Part shown: positions 37,101-51,400 of the stretch, one piece after another
Layout: every line of letters starts with the position of its first letter
How positions within the stretch are numbered: position 1 is the stretch's first letter
DNA from: Ypsolopha sequella
Lineage: Eukaryota > Arthropoda > Insecta > Lepidoptera > Ypsolophidae
Length of the DNA: 64,000 bases
Reading direction: 5' to 3'
Assembly (NCBI GenBank): GCA_934047225.1
Contig: OW203991.1
Coordinates: forward strand, 9,920,001 to 9,984,000
Notes under the pieces: model-generated
The model's database searches: none
What the model saw: the letters and a program-made list of their open reading frames with translations, nothing else
What the model was told of the DNA's origin: nothing
Position numbers and translations under genes: made by a program

Positions 37101-39357
37101 TTTAAAATCAGTAGACACATCGTAGCTTGGATAATAATTTTCATTTGTTATCCAAGCTAAGATGTGTCTTGGCGCTCGTGAAAATTAAACAGATTAAGGA
37201 AACGTAAACTGGCTATGTTACTTACAAACAAATAAATTGTTTAGGGGCCCCAAAAATGCTCTCCATCCATCCGTCCATCAGCCTGTCTTCGTCCACTGCT
37301 GGACATAGGCCTTTCCAAGATTTTGCCACTGTTGTCGGTCCTTCTGTAAGATATACCCATACTCACACACGCCGGGCAGGCGGATTGGTGAGCGCGGTGA
37401 CGAAACCCTCGCATCAGTGACGTTGCTGCCCGTCACTAGTCTGTTTAATAGAAAGGCCGGCAATTGGGGATTGATATACCGCCATCAATTGGTCCCAGGC
37501 ATGGTGGACCACCTGGTTGTGCCTGAGAGCTGACCTCTTATTTAAGTATATCAAATCAGACATTTTTAACAAATAATAATTTTGTATTAGTAATTGATTT
37601 TTAGCTAATATTTTGTAGGGAAAAAAGTTGGATTTAATAAGTAGAATCCTTTTATATTTCTGTTACCTATTTTATAGTTGATCTCTTAACCGCGTTCTTG
37701 AAACTAACGTTTGAAAACCAAAAAAAAAGATGGTCGAAAACATTTTTTTTTTGCCATAAAGAATAAATTTTAATACATTGTTTATAAGTAGAATCCCTAG
37801 ATGATAAAATATCAATAAATCAAATACATTTTTTTCAATACAAGGAGTGTCCAAATTTATTCAAAAAAATTCTCGAAAGTCTTGCGTTGTACATGACCTA
37901 GGCTCATGTACAGTCTTAAGTCATTTGTTGTGGCCGAAGGCCGAAAAACTATCGGCTACGCCGCCGCTGGCCGAGCTCCGCGTAGGACGAATGAAACTTG
38001 ACACCAAACCCCGTAGGGGCAACGGTATTCTATGCTGCGCGTTTGAAGTGCTGCTGAACGTCAAAAATGATATTATTGTACGCGAAACTTGGTATATAAG
38101 GTCTTTCAATTTAAATGGAAAGTAATTTAGGAGGTGATTCAATATCGTTAATACATCACATTCCACTGCAAAGTACTTTTTTTTGCGCAAACTTTTTCTT
38201 CACTTGTCCATACAAACTGAATCAGCTGATCGGACCACTTTGTACTGAGAAGTGAATAAAAACTCGCGCAAAAAAAGTGCTTTGCAGTGGAATGTGATGT
38301 ATTAACGATACTAAATAACCTCCTAAATTACTTTCCATTTAAATTGATAGACCTTATATATCTATACATACTATTCATTACCTTATGAAGCTGTTTACGT
38401 GCTAAATTATCAAAAATTCAAATTAACTCTATTTATTTTAACATTATGAAATTGGGCACATATAAAGTGCTTTTTATGATTATTATTATAAAAGTGAAAA
38501 ATGTTTGACATTCAGCAGGACTCATACGCGCTGCAATAGAATACGGTAATTGGGCCACTGTGCTGGACTGAGCCCACTAGAGATGGGCGAAACAAACAAA
38601 ACAACAACCTCTTATCACGTGCTCCGTGGGGAAAAATAAAAAGCACGTCTCGTATTTAATGTAAAATAATTTAGCTAAGTCGTACACAAAGGACTGTACC
38701 ATCACATACTACAACTACGCAGCCCTTAAAATATCGTAAATTACAACAATATAGATGTCATGGCAACATAAAGGCGACACAAACAAGCCGCTAAAATGGA
38801 GCGCCTGCCTGACAAACAATTCTGCGTACAGAACCCTAATATCTTAACCGCTATATTTTTCCTGTAATCTTTACGTAATCACCTATTACCATGTCTTTTT
38901 CATATTTTTCGGTCCTCTTGTTTCGGAAATAAAGGGTGGGGGACATTACGTCACGTTACATTAGCGTTAAAAAATGCAATTTTTTGTGGTTTCTTGTATG
39001 GTGACCCGCCGTGGGCATTTTATTGAATTTTATTGGTGCCAACAGGTACAACAGCGAACTGGCCCTCTATATATTGATCCCTAATCTAAATCTTTAATGT
39101 AAATGCATACCAAGAGTTATCATTAAAGAATTTTCAAATTCTAGCCAAGACTGTCTCGTTCCTGGGAACTCTAGTGTCACTCTACAACAATATTCGTCTT
39201 TATGGTATCGCCAAACTTGAAGTAGGAATACAAGAGAAGAAAACGATATCGTGATGAAGGATACAAATGCTGTTGATTGGTTTTCAACCTCGTTTTCCAA
39301 TATTTGGCCGGTATGAAACTGTCCCCCCTGCTGTAGACCCCTGTGACAGACGGACAG

Positions 39358-39402
<45 letters not shown>

Positions 39403-42400
39403 GAGACCTAGTAATACCACAGTTTAAAAATCCTTTTTACTCTGTGGTAATAGGGTCACGTTTGGTATGACATACTCATATACATTATGTTAAATGTACC
39501 ACGTATATTCACTTGACAGATTTTTAGGGAGACATTGTTGAATGAATCTGAGAATTGTCCCCAGTGTTGTTACCGGGTCGTTCTCGAGTGCGCGTATGTT
39601 ACGATAATATTTTAACTTTCGAGAGATATAAACTGGGTAACAAAGTTAGTTGATGCGGGAGTTGGGTTGTGGGTACTCTGTGAACAATAGTGCTACTATG
39701 AGAAGTTTTATTTAAGGCGATACCAAAAAAAAAGAGGGTTTTTCGAATCCATTTACTCCACTATAACGTCATCTACGTATTTAATTTTTGGGTAAATGTT
39801 TATTGAGTATTTGATTAAGATTCTCACTGAAGTAAAACGCGATTGGATAAAATTTTCTCGATAGAATATAATTCCGAATTGTTTTACTTTTTCCTGTAAT
39901 TCTAAAATCCTTACTAATTTCATTGCGAAATTGCATTCAAAATGTGGATATTATGTATTTGTAAAGTCTATTTGAAAATTTGTTTGACAAAATAGCTTAC
40001 TACATTAATTTATATTAATAAAAAACCGACTTTTTGCTACTTTTCCACGAATCCGTCCTACTTGCACACGGACGCTAAAAGTTTTACGTATCGCCCACAA
40101 ATGCACCCTCACATCTTTACATATTTAACAATTATCATACACATTACTCCAAAATTACCGACTTACATTTAGTAAAATGGGTAAGTTAATTAACAAATGG
40201 GCAAGTTTTTTTTTTCTTGAGGTTTCATCACAGACCAATTGAGACCATTCATATAATCTGCTGTCTCGCTAGTAATAAAACTACGTCACAAGTTAGGACT
40301 TTTCGAACACAATTTTCGTTAAACAAAAACTGACATCCAAACCAGTGATGTTACTGTACACTTTGTAATGCGGTTGTGTGCTGGAGATACGACAGACAAC
40401 CGCAGGCAAACACTGCCAGCGTACTACACTTTGTATAACTCTGCTATTTGTACCGTGTTAGTATGTTGATGTGGCTGTTGGGCTTTTTGCGGTTACTACG
40501 AGCATATAAAAAAAAACAGGAGTGCTCCTGGAAATAGGATATTAACAAGCCACAAATGCGACATTGTACTGTGCAATAACTAAATGGCAGCCGAGACCAG
40601 AATAAACTTATAATGTTGTGATCATGTTCACGTGATAGTTAATTACAAGAGCTCATGTTTATTCGCTTAGAGTAAATTATGTTAAGGTGTGTTAATCCGA
40701 AAACCATTTCGAGATTTAGGTTTAATAAGCCGTATTTAAGAACTTGTGGTTTAAAAAACCTCATAATGATGAATATTTTAACGAAAAAGCTGCAACTTCC
40801 ATTTGCCTTCGTGTGATGTCATTTGAGAAATGGCTGATTAGAAATGTGTCCTTTGCTATCAAGATAAATTTATAATAATTTGCTTCCGACTGATTTGATT
40901 TGACACATAGATGAGAGATGAGTAGACAGACAGAACAATACAATATATAACACACAATACAATATATAAGGAAACAATTTTATAATAAGAAGTAGGACGA
41001 TCTTATCACTAAAAGCGATCTCTTCCAGACTACCTTTGGATGTAAGACCTCCTAAAAAAGAAATGTATATAGGCGGTGCATAGAATAAATGACACACTTT
41101 AAAACATATTGATACATTTAATAAATAAGCAATACAACGTGTAACAGAAAGGTGTAACTATATTTGAAGAGCTTATTTAGTCAATGGTATAAAACAACTT
41201 TTACTATAGAGCCAAACCTGAAATCACAAAAAAAAACTGCCCTTTCATACATTTCGGCCGAGCGGCATTGCGTTTTTCTATGAAACAGTGAAATTTTTTT
41301 TCGACCTTCAGGTTTTGTTCCATAGTAAAAGTTGTTCTTTACCCTTGACTGAATAAGCTCTTCAAATATGGTTACACCTTTCTGTTACACGTTGTATACA
41401 AATACTTAAATAATAAAAATTTGGTATATAAATGATTATATCTTTATATCAATAAGTGTGTATTAATATAGAAACAAATAGAAATACATACAACTTTATG
41501 ATAAAGATTATGCTTTATTGACTAATTTTTCAAATAACTCTAATGATGAAGCTCGTCTTATTGTGAGAGGAAGGGCATTCAACAGACTTGCAGTTTCAAC
41601 AGTAAAGTAGTTCCCATAAAAACACTTTGTATGAAATGGCACTGCTAATTAAATTAAATTTATATGTTTGTTACTGGTAAAACGGAACGTTAGGACAGAA
41701 AAAAAAAACTGTCACTGTTGACAACTAACCTCTCTATAAAACTCATGTGTGTGCTTACACAGTTTTTTATTGTATATTAAAACTAATCAAATAAAGGATC
41801 TTTATTATTATCAGAACATCAATGTTACAGTCTACATCTTCGGCTTACAAACCTTTAGGTATAAGCAAAAAAAAATAATTAATTATTACTAACCACCGGG
41901 CTTGACTGTGGAGGTACCACCATCTTACTTGGAGATCCCCTCGAAGTAATTCGAGGGAGAGTAAGAGGACTGCTCACAGGCAAAAAACCAGGAAGCCCAC
42001 CATGCCTGGGACCGATGGATGGCGGTATATTCATCCCTAATAACCGGGCCTTATATGGAACAGACTGGTGACGGGCTGCGGCGTCACTAATGCGAGGGTT
42101 CCGGCACCACGCTCACCAACCCTTCCTACCCAGCGTGTGTGAGTATGGGCAATTCTTCCAGGATGGCCGCCGGGAGTGGCAAAGTCCTGGAAAGGCTTAT
42201 GTCCAGCAGTGGACGAACTAGGCTGTTGGATGGATGGAACCACTATGGATTTTAATGACCTGAAATAAAATTTGTTCTATTCTATTCTATTCTATTCTAT
42301 TCTATTCTAAGCGAAGATTTTCAGATGACTTCAGATTATGGCTGTTCTTAGTACGAAGAAATACAAAGCGGTCTTTTAAGAGGCTATGCGAATTTTATTT

Positions 42401-45400
42401 TTCTCACTGTCCCTCCAAGTGAAAAATCGCGCAGTGCGAGAGGGGCCAATTCAGGGCAAAAGGGAGAAAAGTTGGTTTTATATTTTTATTAAAAAAACTA
42501 AAATAGCTAGCAAAATTTCAAATTTTAAATCTCTAGATATTGTTGAAACACACCTAATAAAATATGTTTGAGTTCTGTATATGGTTCCTATTCGTCAAAC
42601 GAGGAGAAAAAGTGTGTTTGAAGACCTCATTTCAACAATTATTTCTATCGAGGAAAATTTATCCAAACATGTTTTCCAATTTCAAAACTCTAGATTATAT
42701 AGTCAAAATGCATATACCAGAAATTTATTTAAATTTCCCGTTTGTTTCATGAAATACACAGAAAAGAAACAACCCTATTTTTTTCGCATATCGCCTTAAA
42801 TAAGAGGGATATAAAGGATTAAATAAAACAGAGTATAGAAGAAAAAGAATAATGAGAATTGCGACGAAGATGGATAGGAAGCCACTGAAGCTGAGAACGA
42901 AATTGTGAGATATGGTCATATTTGCGTAATCCAAATAAGAACCTAATAGGAAAGTTTTGTCTGAGTTTTAAGCAAAATGTATCAAAGAATCATTTGCTGA
43001 CTTTTAATTATATTTGTATTGTTGTTAATAATGAGTCCACGGATTTTTTGAGTTTAGAAATTTTGTTAAAATTTTGCATAAAAATAACCAATAATGTATC
43101 AAATTCACGAAAGAACTAGAAAACATAAAAGTCAAACAAATACTTGATAAAAAATACTTTCAAGATTTCTTTAAGAACGCAAACAACAGTAATATGCAAA
43201 AAATAAACAATGAACCATGTTGCATTAGGGTACGAAGAAAGGTATTTTTTGAAAATACATTTTCTAATAATAGAGAAGAAAAAAAAATGATGTTATTTCA
43301 GCAATCATCTTTAGTGTAAATGTTTTTAAACTTTAAAGACAAATAAAACGTTCAACCTAACTATTACGTTATAATGCGATGTCTTTATCAAATTTTCAAA
43401 AAATATCTGTGAATTCCTTGTTTTTTAGGGTTCCATACCCAAAGGGTAACCACTAGGACCCTATTACTAAGACTCCGATGTCCGTCTGTCTGTCCGTCTG
43501 TCACCAGGCTGTATCTCATTGACCGTGATAGTTAGACAGTTGAAATTTTCACATATGATGTATTTCTATTGCCGCTATAACGAAAAATACTAAAAAACAG
43601 AATAAAATAAATATTTAAAGGGGCTTCCATACGACAGACATATTTTTTTTGCCGTTTTTATAGATAATGGTACGGAACCCTTCGTGCGCGAGTCCAACTT
43701 GCACTTGGCCGGTTTTATTTTATAAGAAATTGTGGTTTTGGTTGGTTAAGCACAAACACTTTTTGTTTTTGGGAGGATACTTACCTTTGTATAAATTATT
43801 AGGTACTCATTAACACCGATTCGGTGCAACACAACTTGTCTTAATTGACAGGACTAAACTTAATTTAAGTGTTCTGTCCTTTTCTTTCTGTATCGAAAAG
43901 ACAAAGACGGGACGCACAAAATAAGGTTAGTTTTGTCAGTTGTGTTGCGCCGAATCGACACAATTATCTCGTTTGTAAGAGTTTCCATAAAGGTTCAATA
44001 ATTTTGTCTCAAAACATAATTATTTTACCAAATCTGTACAACTGTTATCTCCAAATTATTCGGAGTCATTATCTCCGGATATACAATGATTATATCCGGA
44101 AGCTTTTTGTTTTCAACACAGGTTCATAAATAAAATTACCGAAGCGTCCAAGCTAAAGGACTAAAATAGCTTGCAGTTGAGTTCTCTACATGTCCCGCTA
44201 AAACGCTACGTTTTGGAGCTAGTATTTGTCAACAATCTTATGCCGTTGTAGCAAGCATGAAAATGGTCTAATCAAAGGAGCAAATAACGTGCCGTTAGTC
44301 CTAGAGCTGTTCTCCTGGGTTGAACAAGTGGCTGTTATAATTGTCTACCTTGTTTATTTTGTTTGTTTGTTAGTCAAATTATTTTAGAAGAGTTTCACGT
44401 GTTTGTTTCGTGGGAACTGCTTTATGGCTACATTTTCAGCTAGATCCAGTATAAATTTTCCATTTTAAGAGCTTGTATTTTCTGCTATAACTGATTACTA
44501 TACATTACCATATATCTTATTATTATCGCCTTCATAGTTTAAATGAAACATATTTGTATATTTAAATATTTTTATACAATATAAATTCGATAAAATTCAA
44601 GTACAGGGGTTTTGAAGGGCGAAAAATCGATCTAACTAGGTCTCATCTCTGGGAAAAGTCGATTTCTGCGAGTTTTCATGAACAAATCGCTTGTCTTGTC
44701 TTGCTTCGTACAGTGAAGATCACATTAAGTTTACACATTGGTCTCGGTACCTTTTATCTTATATTCTTCACTATAGGGGCTCATGTAGTACTGCAAGTGT
44801 ATAAACTTGACGTGGTCTTGACAGTACAAGATTGAAAATTTCGAATCATTTTCCACAGCGAATTTTATCAATGTCAGCGCATGACGAAGACAGGAATGAT
44901 TTTCGTTTTGTTTGATACTTATCTTCATGGATACAAACCCAACGACAATATACAATCAATGTACGAAACATACAAGGATTAATAAAACAGAGAAGAAAAA
45001 CAAATTCTAATAAATGTAGGAACGTACTTCGATACACCTCGATAAATAAAAAATAATCCGAACATCTAAATTTCGGAAGTACGAAGCGTTCGGATTAAAC
45101 TACTCGTATGTTGATATTTAAAAAGGCATTTTCAATGGTCAAAAGATGCCATGCCAAATGATAGATAGATCAAAATGGCGTAAATTCGCGCCGACGACAA
45201 CGAACCGACAATTAACACATACAGTGGACAAATTAATACATGTAGCACCTAAAATATGAAAAACAGTATTGCAGGCCGTAAGTGGCACTGCAAGATGCTG
45301 AAAAACAGCAGTTCTGCGGGGCCAGAGGGGTCGTTCGAATAAAAGACGCGTTCGGATTAGAATTAAAATATTGAAATTATAAGTTATGCAATTATGCGAT

Positions 45401-48400
45401 AAAGTGATCTATTAAATATGTTCAAATTATAATTGTGTGCTAAACGGTGCTCAGATTATAATGTGCTATGTAGAAAACATCATAATGCTTTATGTACGTC
45501 ATAATGTGCTATGTAGAAAATATCATAATACTTTATGGACGTCATAATGTGCTGTGTAGAAAACATCATAATGCTTTATGGACGTCATAATGTGCTATGT
45601 AGAAAACATCATAATGCTTTATGGACGTGATAATGTGCTGTGTAGAAAACATCATAATGCTTTTTGGACGTCCGAGAGAACCTCAAAAATTAAATTTCAA
45701 ATAATCACAACCTACAAATGCAGTAATGAGGATGCTTCGATCAAAATTCAGCCTGATCCTGTTCAAGGATATTAATCTACATCATCAACACGCCCAATTC
45801 GTGCCGCCAAAGAAAGATGTCTTCAAATTATGTCTGAAGTTATACAGTGCGAACTTTCGGTTAGTTTGGAAATTGTACAATAACATAACCAATTGATCTG
45901 TCCCAAACTTTTATTAGAATACAAAGCAAATTATCATTTTCATCAAAGATTTCAAATGTTTCAAAGAAAATGTTTCCACCTTTAAATGGGTGACGCTCAC
46001 ACGTTTGGAATCAGTGCTCATCCGAACACAGTGATATTTGGACGCCTTAAGTGCACTTAAAGTTTTGAATTTTTACGACTTTAGTAGTCTGATCAGTTTG
46101 CTGACCGTAGGTAGACAGATTGCACACTCATATTATGCGCGCGTTGGCATTATGTTAATGCACACATTCAAAAACAATGCAATAGATTTTAGGTGCCGGG
46201 GCTCATCAAAACTTTTGAAATCTTTGATTTTCATTATTAAATTGAGTATCTTTTATTATTTTTTTGATTAAGTACTCAATTAAACATTTTTATTTGGATT
46301 GCTTGGCAATTCTTCATAATATTGATTCGTGCAGTAACTAAAATGAAACCTCTCAAAGAATTTCTTATTAAAAGTTTTTCTTTCACTTTGAAATCTGCTG
46401 CTTTTATTTTACGTTTGCTTATCAAGCGCAACAAGAGTGCATTCTAGTTAATTAAATTGTTTGCGCCGCTGTTTTACTCGCACGATTATACTAAGAAAGA
46501 AAACAAATTTTAATTAAAAGTGTTCCAATGTTACCTTTCTGCGATAACTTAATTTTCCACTAATGTTGTTTCTAAAAGAAATTATTTCGGTCGGTCTCCG
46601 AGTAAATGGTGTCGAGCTCTACATAATGTACAGATTGTTAACATAATTATACCTTTAAATGGGATTTGAAAAAAGAACAATACACGGTTTACGAGTTTTT
46701 TGCCCGCAGCTTAGACTGTTGTTGTTTGTTTTTTGGGCAACCGTTGGAAATTTACTTCACACTAAATCCGGGATAGAAAAAAGCTGGAATATAAAAATTT
46801 CATTTGCAACTTCATAAAAACCGGTGAATCTGCAAAATTTTAAAACAAATGCTCATCCGAAGTTGCATATCAACATTTCACGTGTCCTTGTGTACGGACC
46901 CACTTGCAATGTTTTTTAGGGTTTCATACCCAAAGGGTAACTCCGCTGTCTGCTATCTGTCCGTCCGTCGTCCGTCTGTCCGTCTGTCACAGGGGTCCAA
47001 AGTTTCAGCCGTTATAGATAGCCAGTTGAAATTTTCAAAGAATACATATTACTACGGCCTGTATCATGGCAAATGATAAAATAAAATAAAAAACTCCCAG
47101 GGGGACCCAAAGGAAAAAAAAAGAAAAAGTAGAATTTTTTAACGTTATCGTAATAACGTATCAAATAGATAGACGAACGGATATACGAATCATCATACCA
47201 TAACTGCTATATTTTCTTAATTTTGTGCGCGGAATCTTAAGAAGGCGGCGGAGCATACCTAGTTCATACAAACGAAATACCAAAACCATTTGTAAATCAT
47301 AGATATTCTTTGGATAGTATGTGTTTATTCCGAATGGATTACAGAATAACTAGGTTCCCAAATATATATTTTGTAAGGATTTAAAGACGACATAATATAA
47401 GCAATTTGAAATTTCCATAGAAAGCTAATTTTTCTCATATTTCATGTTTTAATCAGTGTTCTTATTTAGTGCATATTGGGAACCTAGATATTCTGTAATG
47501 CTATCGGAATAAATACTAAATACACACTTAAGTACTTAAGAATATCTATGGTATACACATAGTTTTGGTGTTTCGTTTGTATGAACTAGGATTGCTCCGC
47601 CGGCCTCTATCTATATAGAAGAAGTTTTATTCTTTATAAATATTGATATATATAGTGGTTTTTTGTAAATTATAGACATTAATTAATATAAGCAAGATAT
47701 ACTTCAAATCCTTTTGGACTCGGCATCAGTTGCATTGGCAATAGACATGACATTTTAAATATAAAAGGAATTTTAAATAACGGGATTGACAGTCCCTTGA
47801 TGAGTTTCTCTTTTCAGTGCGAAAGCAAATGCGGTCAAAGTTTAGTGTAGAACTTATTCCACTTGATACTTACACATAACTTCAAGCATCAAAGAGTCTT
47901 CCAGCGTATACGCTGGGAACCAGGGATTGGAGACGCGGCAGCTGAGTGTTCTGCCACTGTCTTCTCTCCTCACTCGCCAGGTCAGCACGCTCCTTGTCAC
48001 TTCTCCATCTACTTCCACCTGACAATCAAACAGTTAATAAATTAAATCAATCTAAATCGGCCCCTGTAGCATTCTTAGCTATTCTTAGCTACGCGATCCT
48101 TTTTAGACCATTGCCTGTTCAGCTACTTTGCTGACATTATTAGTACGCTAAGCTACTGGTCTAAATAACCTAGAGAATCTTGGTTTGGGTATCAATGGAG
48201 ATCTTTTATTGGCAGTACAAACAACAAACAACCATAAAGAGATTTGTTGTAAAATTTTCCATTTCATTTGACGCTCAGTAAGGAACCATGATTTTCTCGA
48301 ACGAAATTTTAGGTTCCAACATTGCTTTCAAATGTCCAAAATCTCTTATTTGTCTTAGTAAGTAACTATCGTAGTTAAAGTGGAATCAACAAGCTGCAAG

Positions 48401-51400
48401 TTGATGAACCAGTCGATGTTGGGCGCTGGCTTCACCATCGTATAGTGCAGATGAAAGACCAACTGTGACCAGCCCTAATAACTCTGTTGCTAGTCACTCT
48501 GACGAACTGGGGTTTTATAAAGTAAGTATTTACCAGTCAAAGTGGAATCAACCAGCTGCGAGTTGATGAACCAGTCAATGTTTAGCGCTGGCTTTGAACC
48601 TCGCGTGGTGTAGACGAAGGACGACTTGTGACCAACCCTAAAAGTCATGTTGCTATTCATTTTGACGAACTGAAGCTTTATAAAGTAAGTGATTACCGCA
48701 GTCAAAGTAGAATCAACCAGCTGCGAGTTGATGAACCAGTCGATGTTGGGTGCTGGCTTCGACCCTCGCGTGGTGCAGACGAAGGATCGCTCGTGACCAG
48801 CCCTAGTGGCTCCGTTGCCAGTGACTCTGACGAACTGGGGTTTGACTGCAGGAGGGTAACACAAAATTAGCCTGGTTTATAGTATATAGCATATAGGAAG
48901 AGATCGGACTTTTACTTTCATTAATTATTTTTTAGTCCAAAAATTACACTGTTTCACGCACAAACAACGTATAAAAATAATATTTAAACGGCGTATGAGA
49001 AGGAGGAGTGAAAATTATTCACAATTTTGCCACTTGTGAATTCTCAACTCCATAGAAGCTGAGTTTTGTGCTGAAAAGTAGGTAACGCAGACTCTAATAA
49101 TTGGCAATTGTGATGTATTATAGGTAACACACACTCTAATAATCAGTCAATGTTCAGCTCTTGGGGTGACTTGTTACCTTTAATAATGCTCTAATAATGC
49201 TGATACTACGCAATTAATGACAGTTATTCAGCTAATAGCTGTTTAATTTGGGCCCAAATCAAAGCTATCAGCTGAAACAGCTAACGCTCTTATTCAGCAG
49301 GCTTGTACGGCTAAAGATTATATGGTGGACTGTTATTCAACTAGTATATAGCGTTACTGTGTCACTTGGGTATAAACTGTACAAAAACATTTTTTTATTG
49401 CATAAGTCACTTACTTATTGACGTTATTGGCAAACCCTTTTTTTTTCTCTCTTTACAGCACGCTTGTTCCACATATGCTAATAGGAAACATAAAAAATTA
49501 AATTATAACGTAGCTTTTAAATTTCTAAATCTTAAAATATAAACGAATAAGCAGTTACGCAAATGGAACTTGTCTTGGCAAGGAACCATATTGTTATGGG
49601 ATTGACTGAACTAAAATGGTGGAAATAACCATAGACGCGTAAAACTTGTTCAATTTTTTTTTTCAAAGAATCGTAATGTTAGACATTGAATTAAATTAAC
49701 GTTATCGGTGCAATTATAGGATATGTTAGTTCGTATGCCCTCGGTATGTCAAAACGCCAAGTTTCAAAGTACCTAAAGAAATTTATTTCTCTCACATGTT
49801 TGTTTATTAATCAATTAACAAATCACGATGAAACTTTTGCAGAAACATAGATTCTTTGACCCACACTTAAGAGACCCCATGACGCCTGGATTTTTCTTTA
49901 GATTCATACAAAAGGTAAAAACTGATTGTGAAGTCAGAAGACACTATACAGCCCTTAAAGCAAAATTTGATGAAACAATATTACAATTTAACGCAATGTT
50001 TAATAAGTTGTTTAATTTTTATCTATACTGGAAATAAAAAAAGATAGAACGTGATGTCGTTCATGTAAAGATGACTAAGTTTGTACACCTTTCTCTAAAT
50101 AAACACTTACCGTTTCATGGAAAACAGTTTTTACCTAAAACTATTCTACAAATTCAGCGTCGTTTGAATATCCCGCCATCCCGAAGGAAAACATATCTAA
50201 AGATGTGTGCAAAGTTTCAATGAGATCAAAGCCGTCAGGGCTTCACAAACACCTAAGGCATTTATATAGCAGCTGAGCGGGAAGGTAAAAGAGGTTAAAT
50301 AAAGAGGTTACCTGTTTACCCGTAAAACAAAAAAAATATGGAACCTGTATTGGTTTTGAACATGAGCCCTATAATTCCTACTATTATATGACGACAATGT
50401 CCTTATGTGCTTGTGTCATTAAAAACAACAATTACATTTCATAATGGTCGGTAATAATGCGAACTAAAGTACTACCTGTAGAAAATCATTCACTCACAAC
50501 AATGCTGTTGGATAATTAAAATGAAACTGTTATCAAAGAATCGTGTTAATTACTTCTTGTTAAAAACTTGCGTGTATAATAATACTATCACTCTTCCAGC
50601 TTTTGCTCGCAGTTTTGTTTGCAGGGTCAGTTACGCCAAACATGCTCTCGCATTTGGACAATTTAGCTTATTAAAACGGAACGTTTTTAACGAATAAAAT
50701 TTGTGTAAGTAATGAAGAAGTTGAACTACATCATAATTTTTCAGATTTGACACAAGTATCACAATCAACGAGAAAAAAAACGGAAAGATCAGTAAAATCA
50801 CGGAAAACGTAATTTGGCTTTGGAACTAGTATGATCAGTCTACTGATTGTAATACAAAATAAAATATTTTTAAAGAGTAGAGAAATAAAAGTAGCCTTTA
50901 CAGATTTTCATTATTTTTTATTTCCTTTCGTAATTTAAAAAAAAATACTCAAACATTCTACATTTTTTCTGTACAGAAAAATTACGCAAAAAAAATCTTT
51001 TTTTTGTGCGTTTATTGAGTAATACAAGAAAAATATACAATATTATAAAACTTATACAACTAACGGAAACCAGAGGTTTATTTGTCACTGCAAGCGCTCA
51101 CAACTAATTTTACTTATTTAATTTTATCTATTTTTTATCGAGATAGTGACACTTTTTATTTTGTGGGGACTACGACTCAGTTGACTTATAATTTGACTTG
51201 GTAGTTCGTTTAATATCTTTGGGAGCATGTACTCCCAAGTGCGAGTACCATAGTTTTTGTTGTATGAATATTTGTTTATTTCTTTTTAAATAACGAAAGG
51301 AAAATAATATTAGAATATTACATGAATAAGGTACTTTGATCTCTGCTGCAGAAAAGACACAACTGCAGCGTACTAGTTTATAAAATAAACTGTGTGTCGG

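Larger units (their letters stand above)
34656..47873 (-). other. Intron between Ig3 and Ig4 exons (13.2 kb)
   Basis: The longest intron. It holds inverted repeats and foldbacks (35300-35637, 35994-36540, 38093-38361, 41132-41397 and 47241-47608), repeat copies (37260-37500, 37603-37905, 38680-39000, 40660-40935, 42035-42240, 43425-43718 and 46915-47105), a hairpin (37113-37169), a (TTCTA)n tract (42275-42310) and the 43-bp minisatellite. No host coding sequence was found. Confidence 0.6.

Noticed and set aside
39094..39420. Open frame with repeated SVCLSVCL
   Set aside because: Produced by the GACAGACG tract.
45578..45775. Open frame with repeated MCYVENII-like text
   Set aside because: Produced by the 43-bp minisatellite.
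48374..48845. Mutually exclusive alternative exons in the Ig3 triplet
   Set aside because: Copies 2 and 3 lose the cysteine or the frame, and copy 2's donor phase does not match the next exon.
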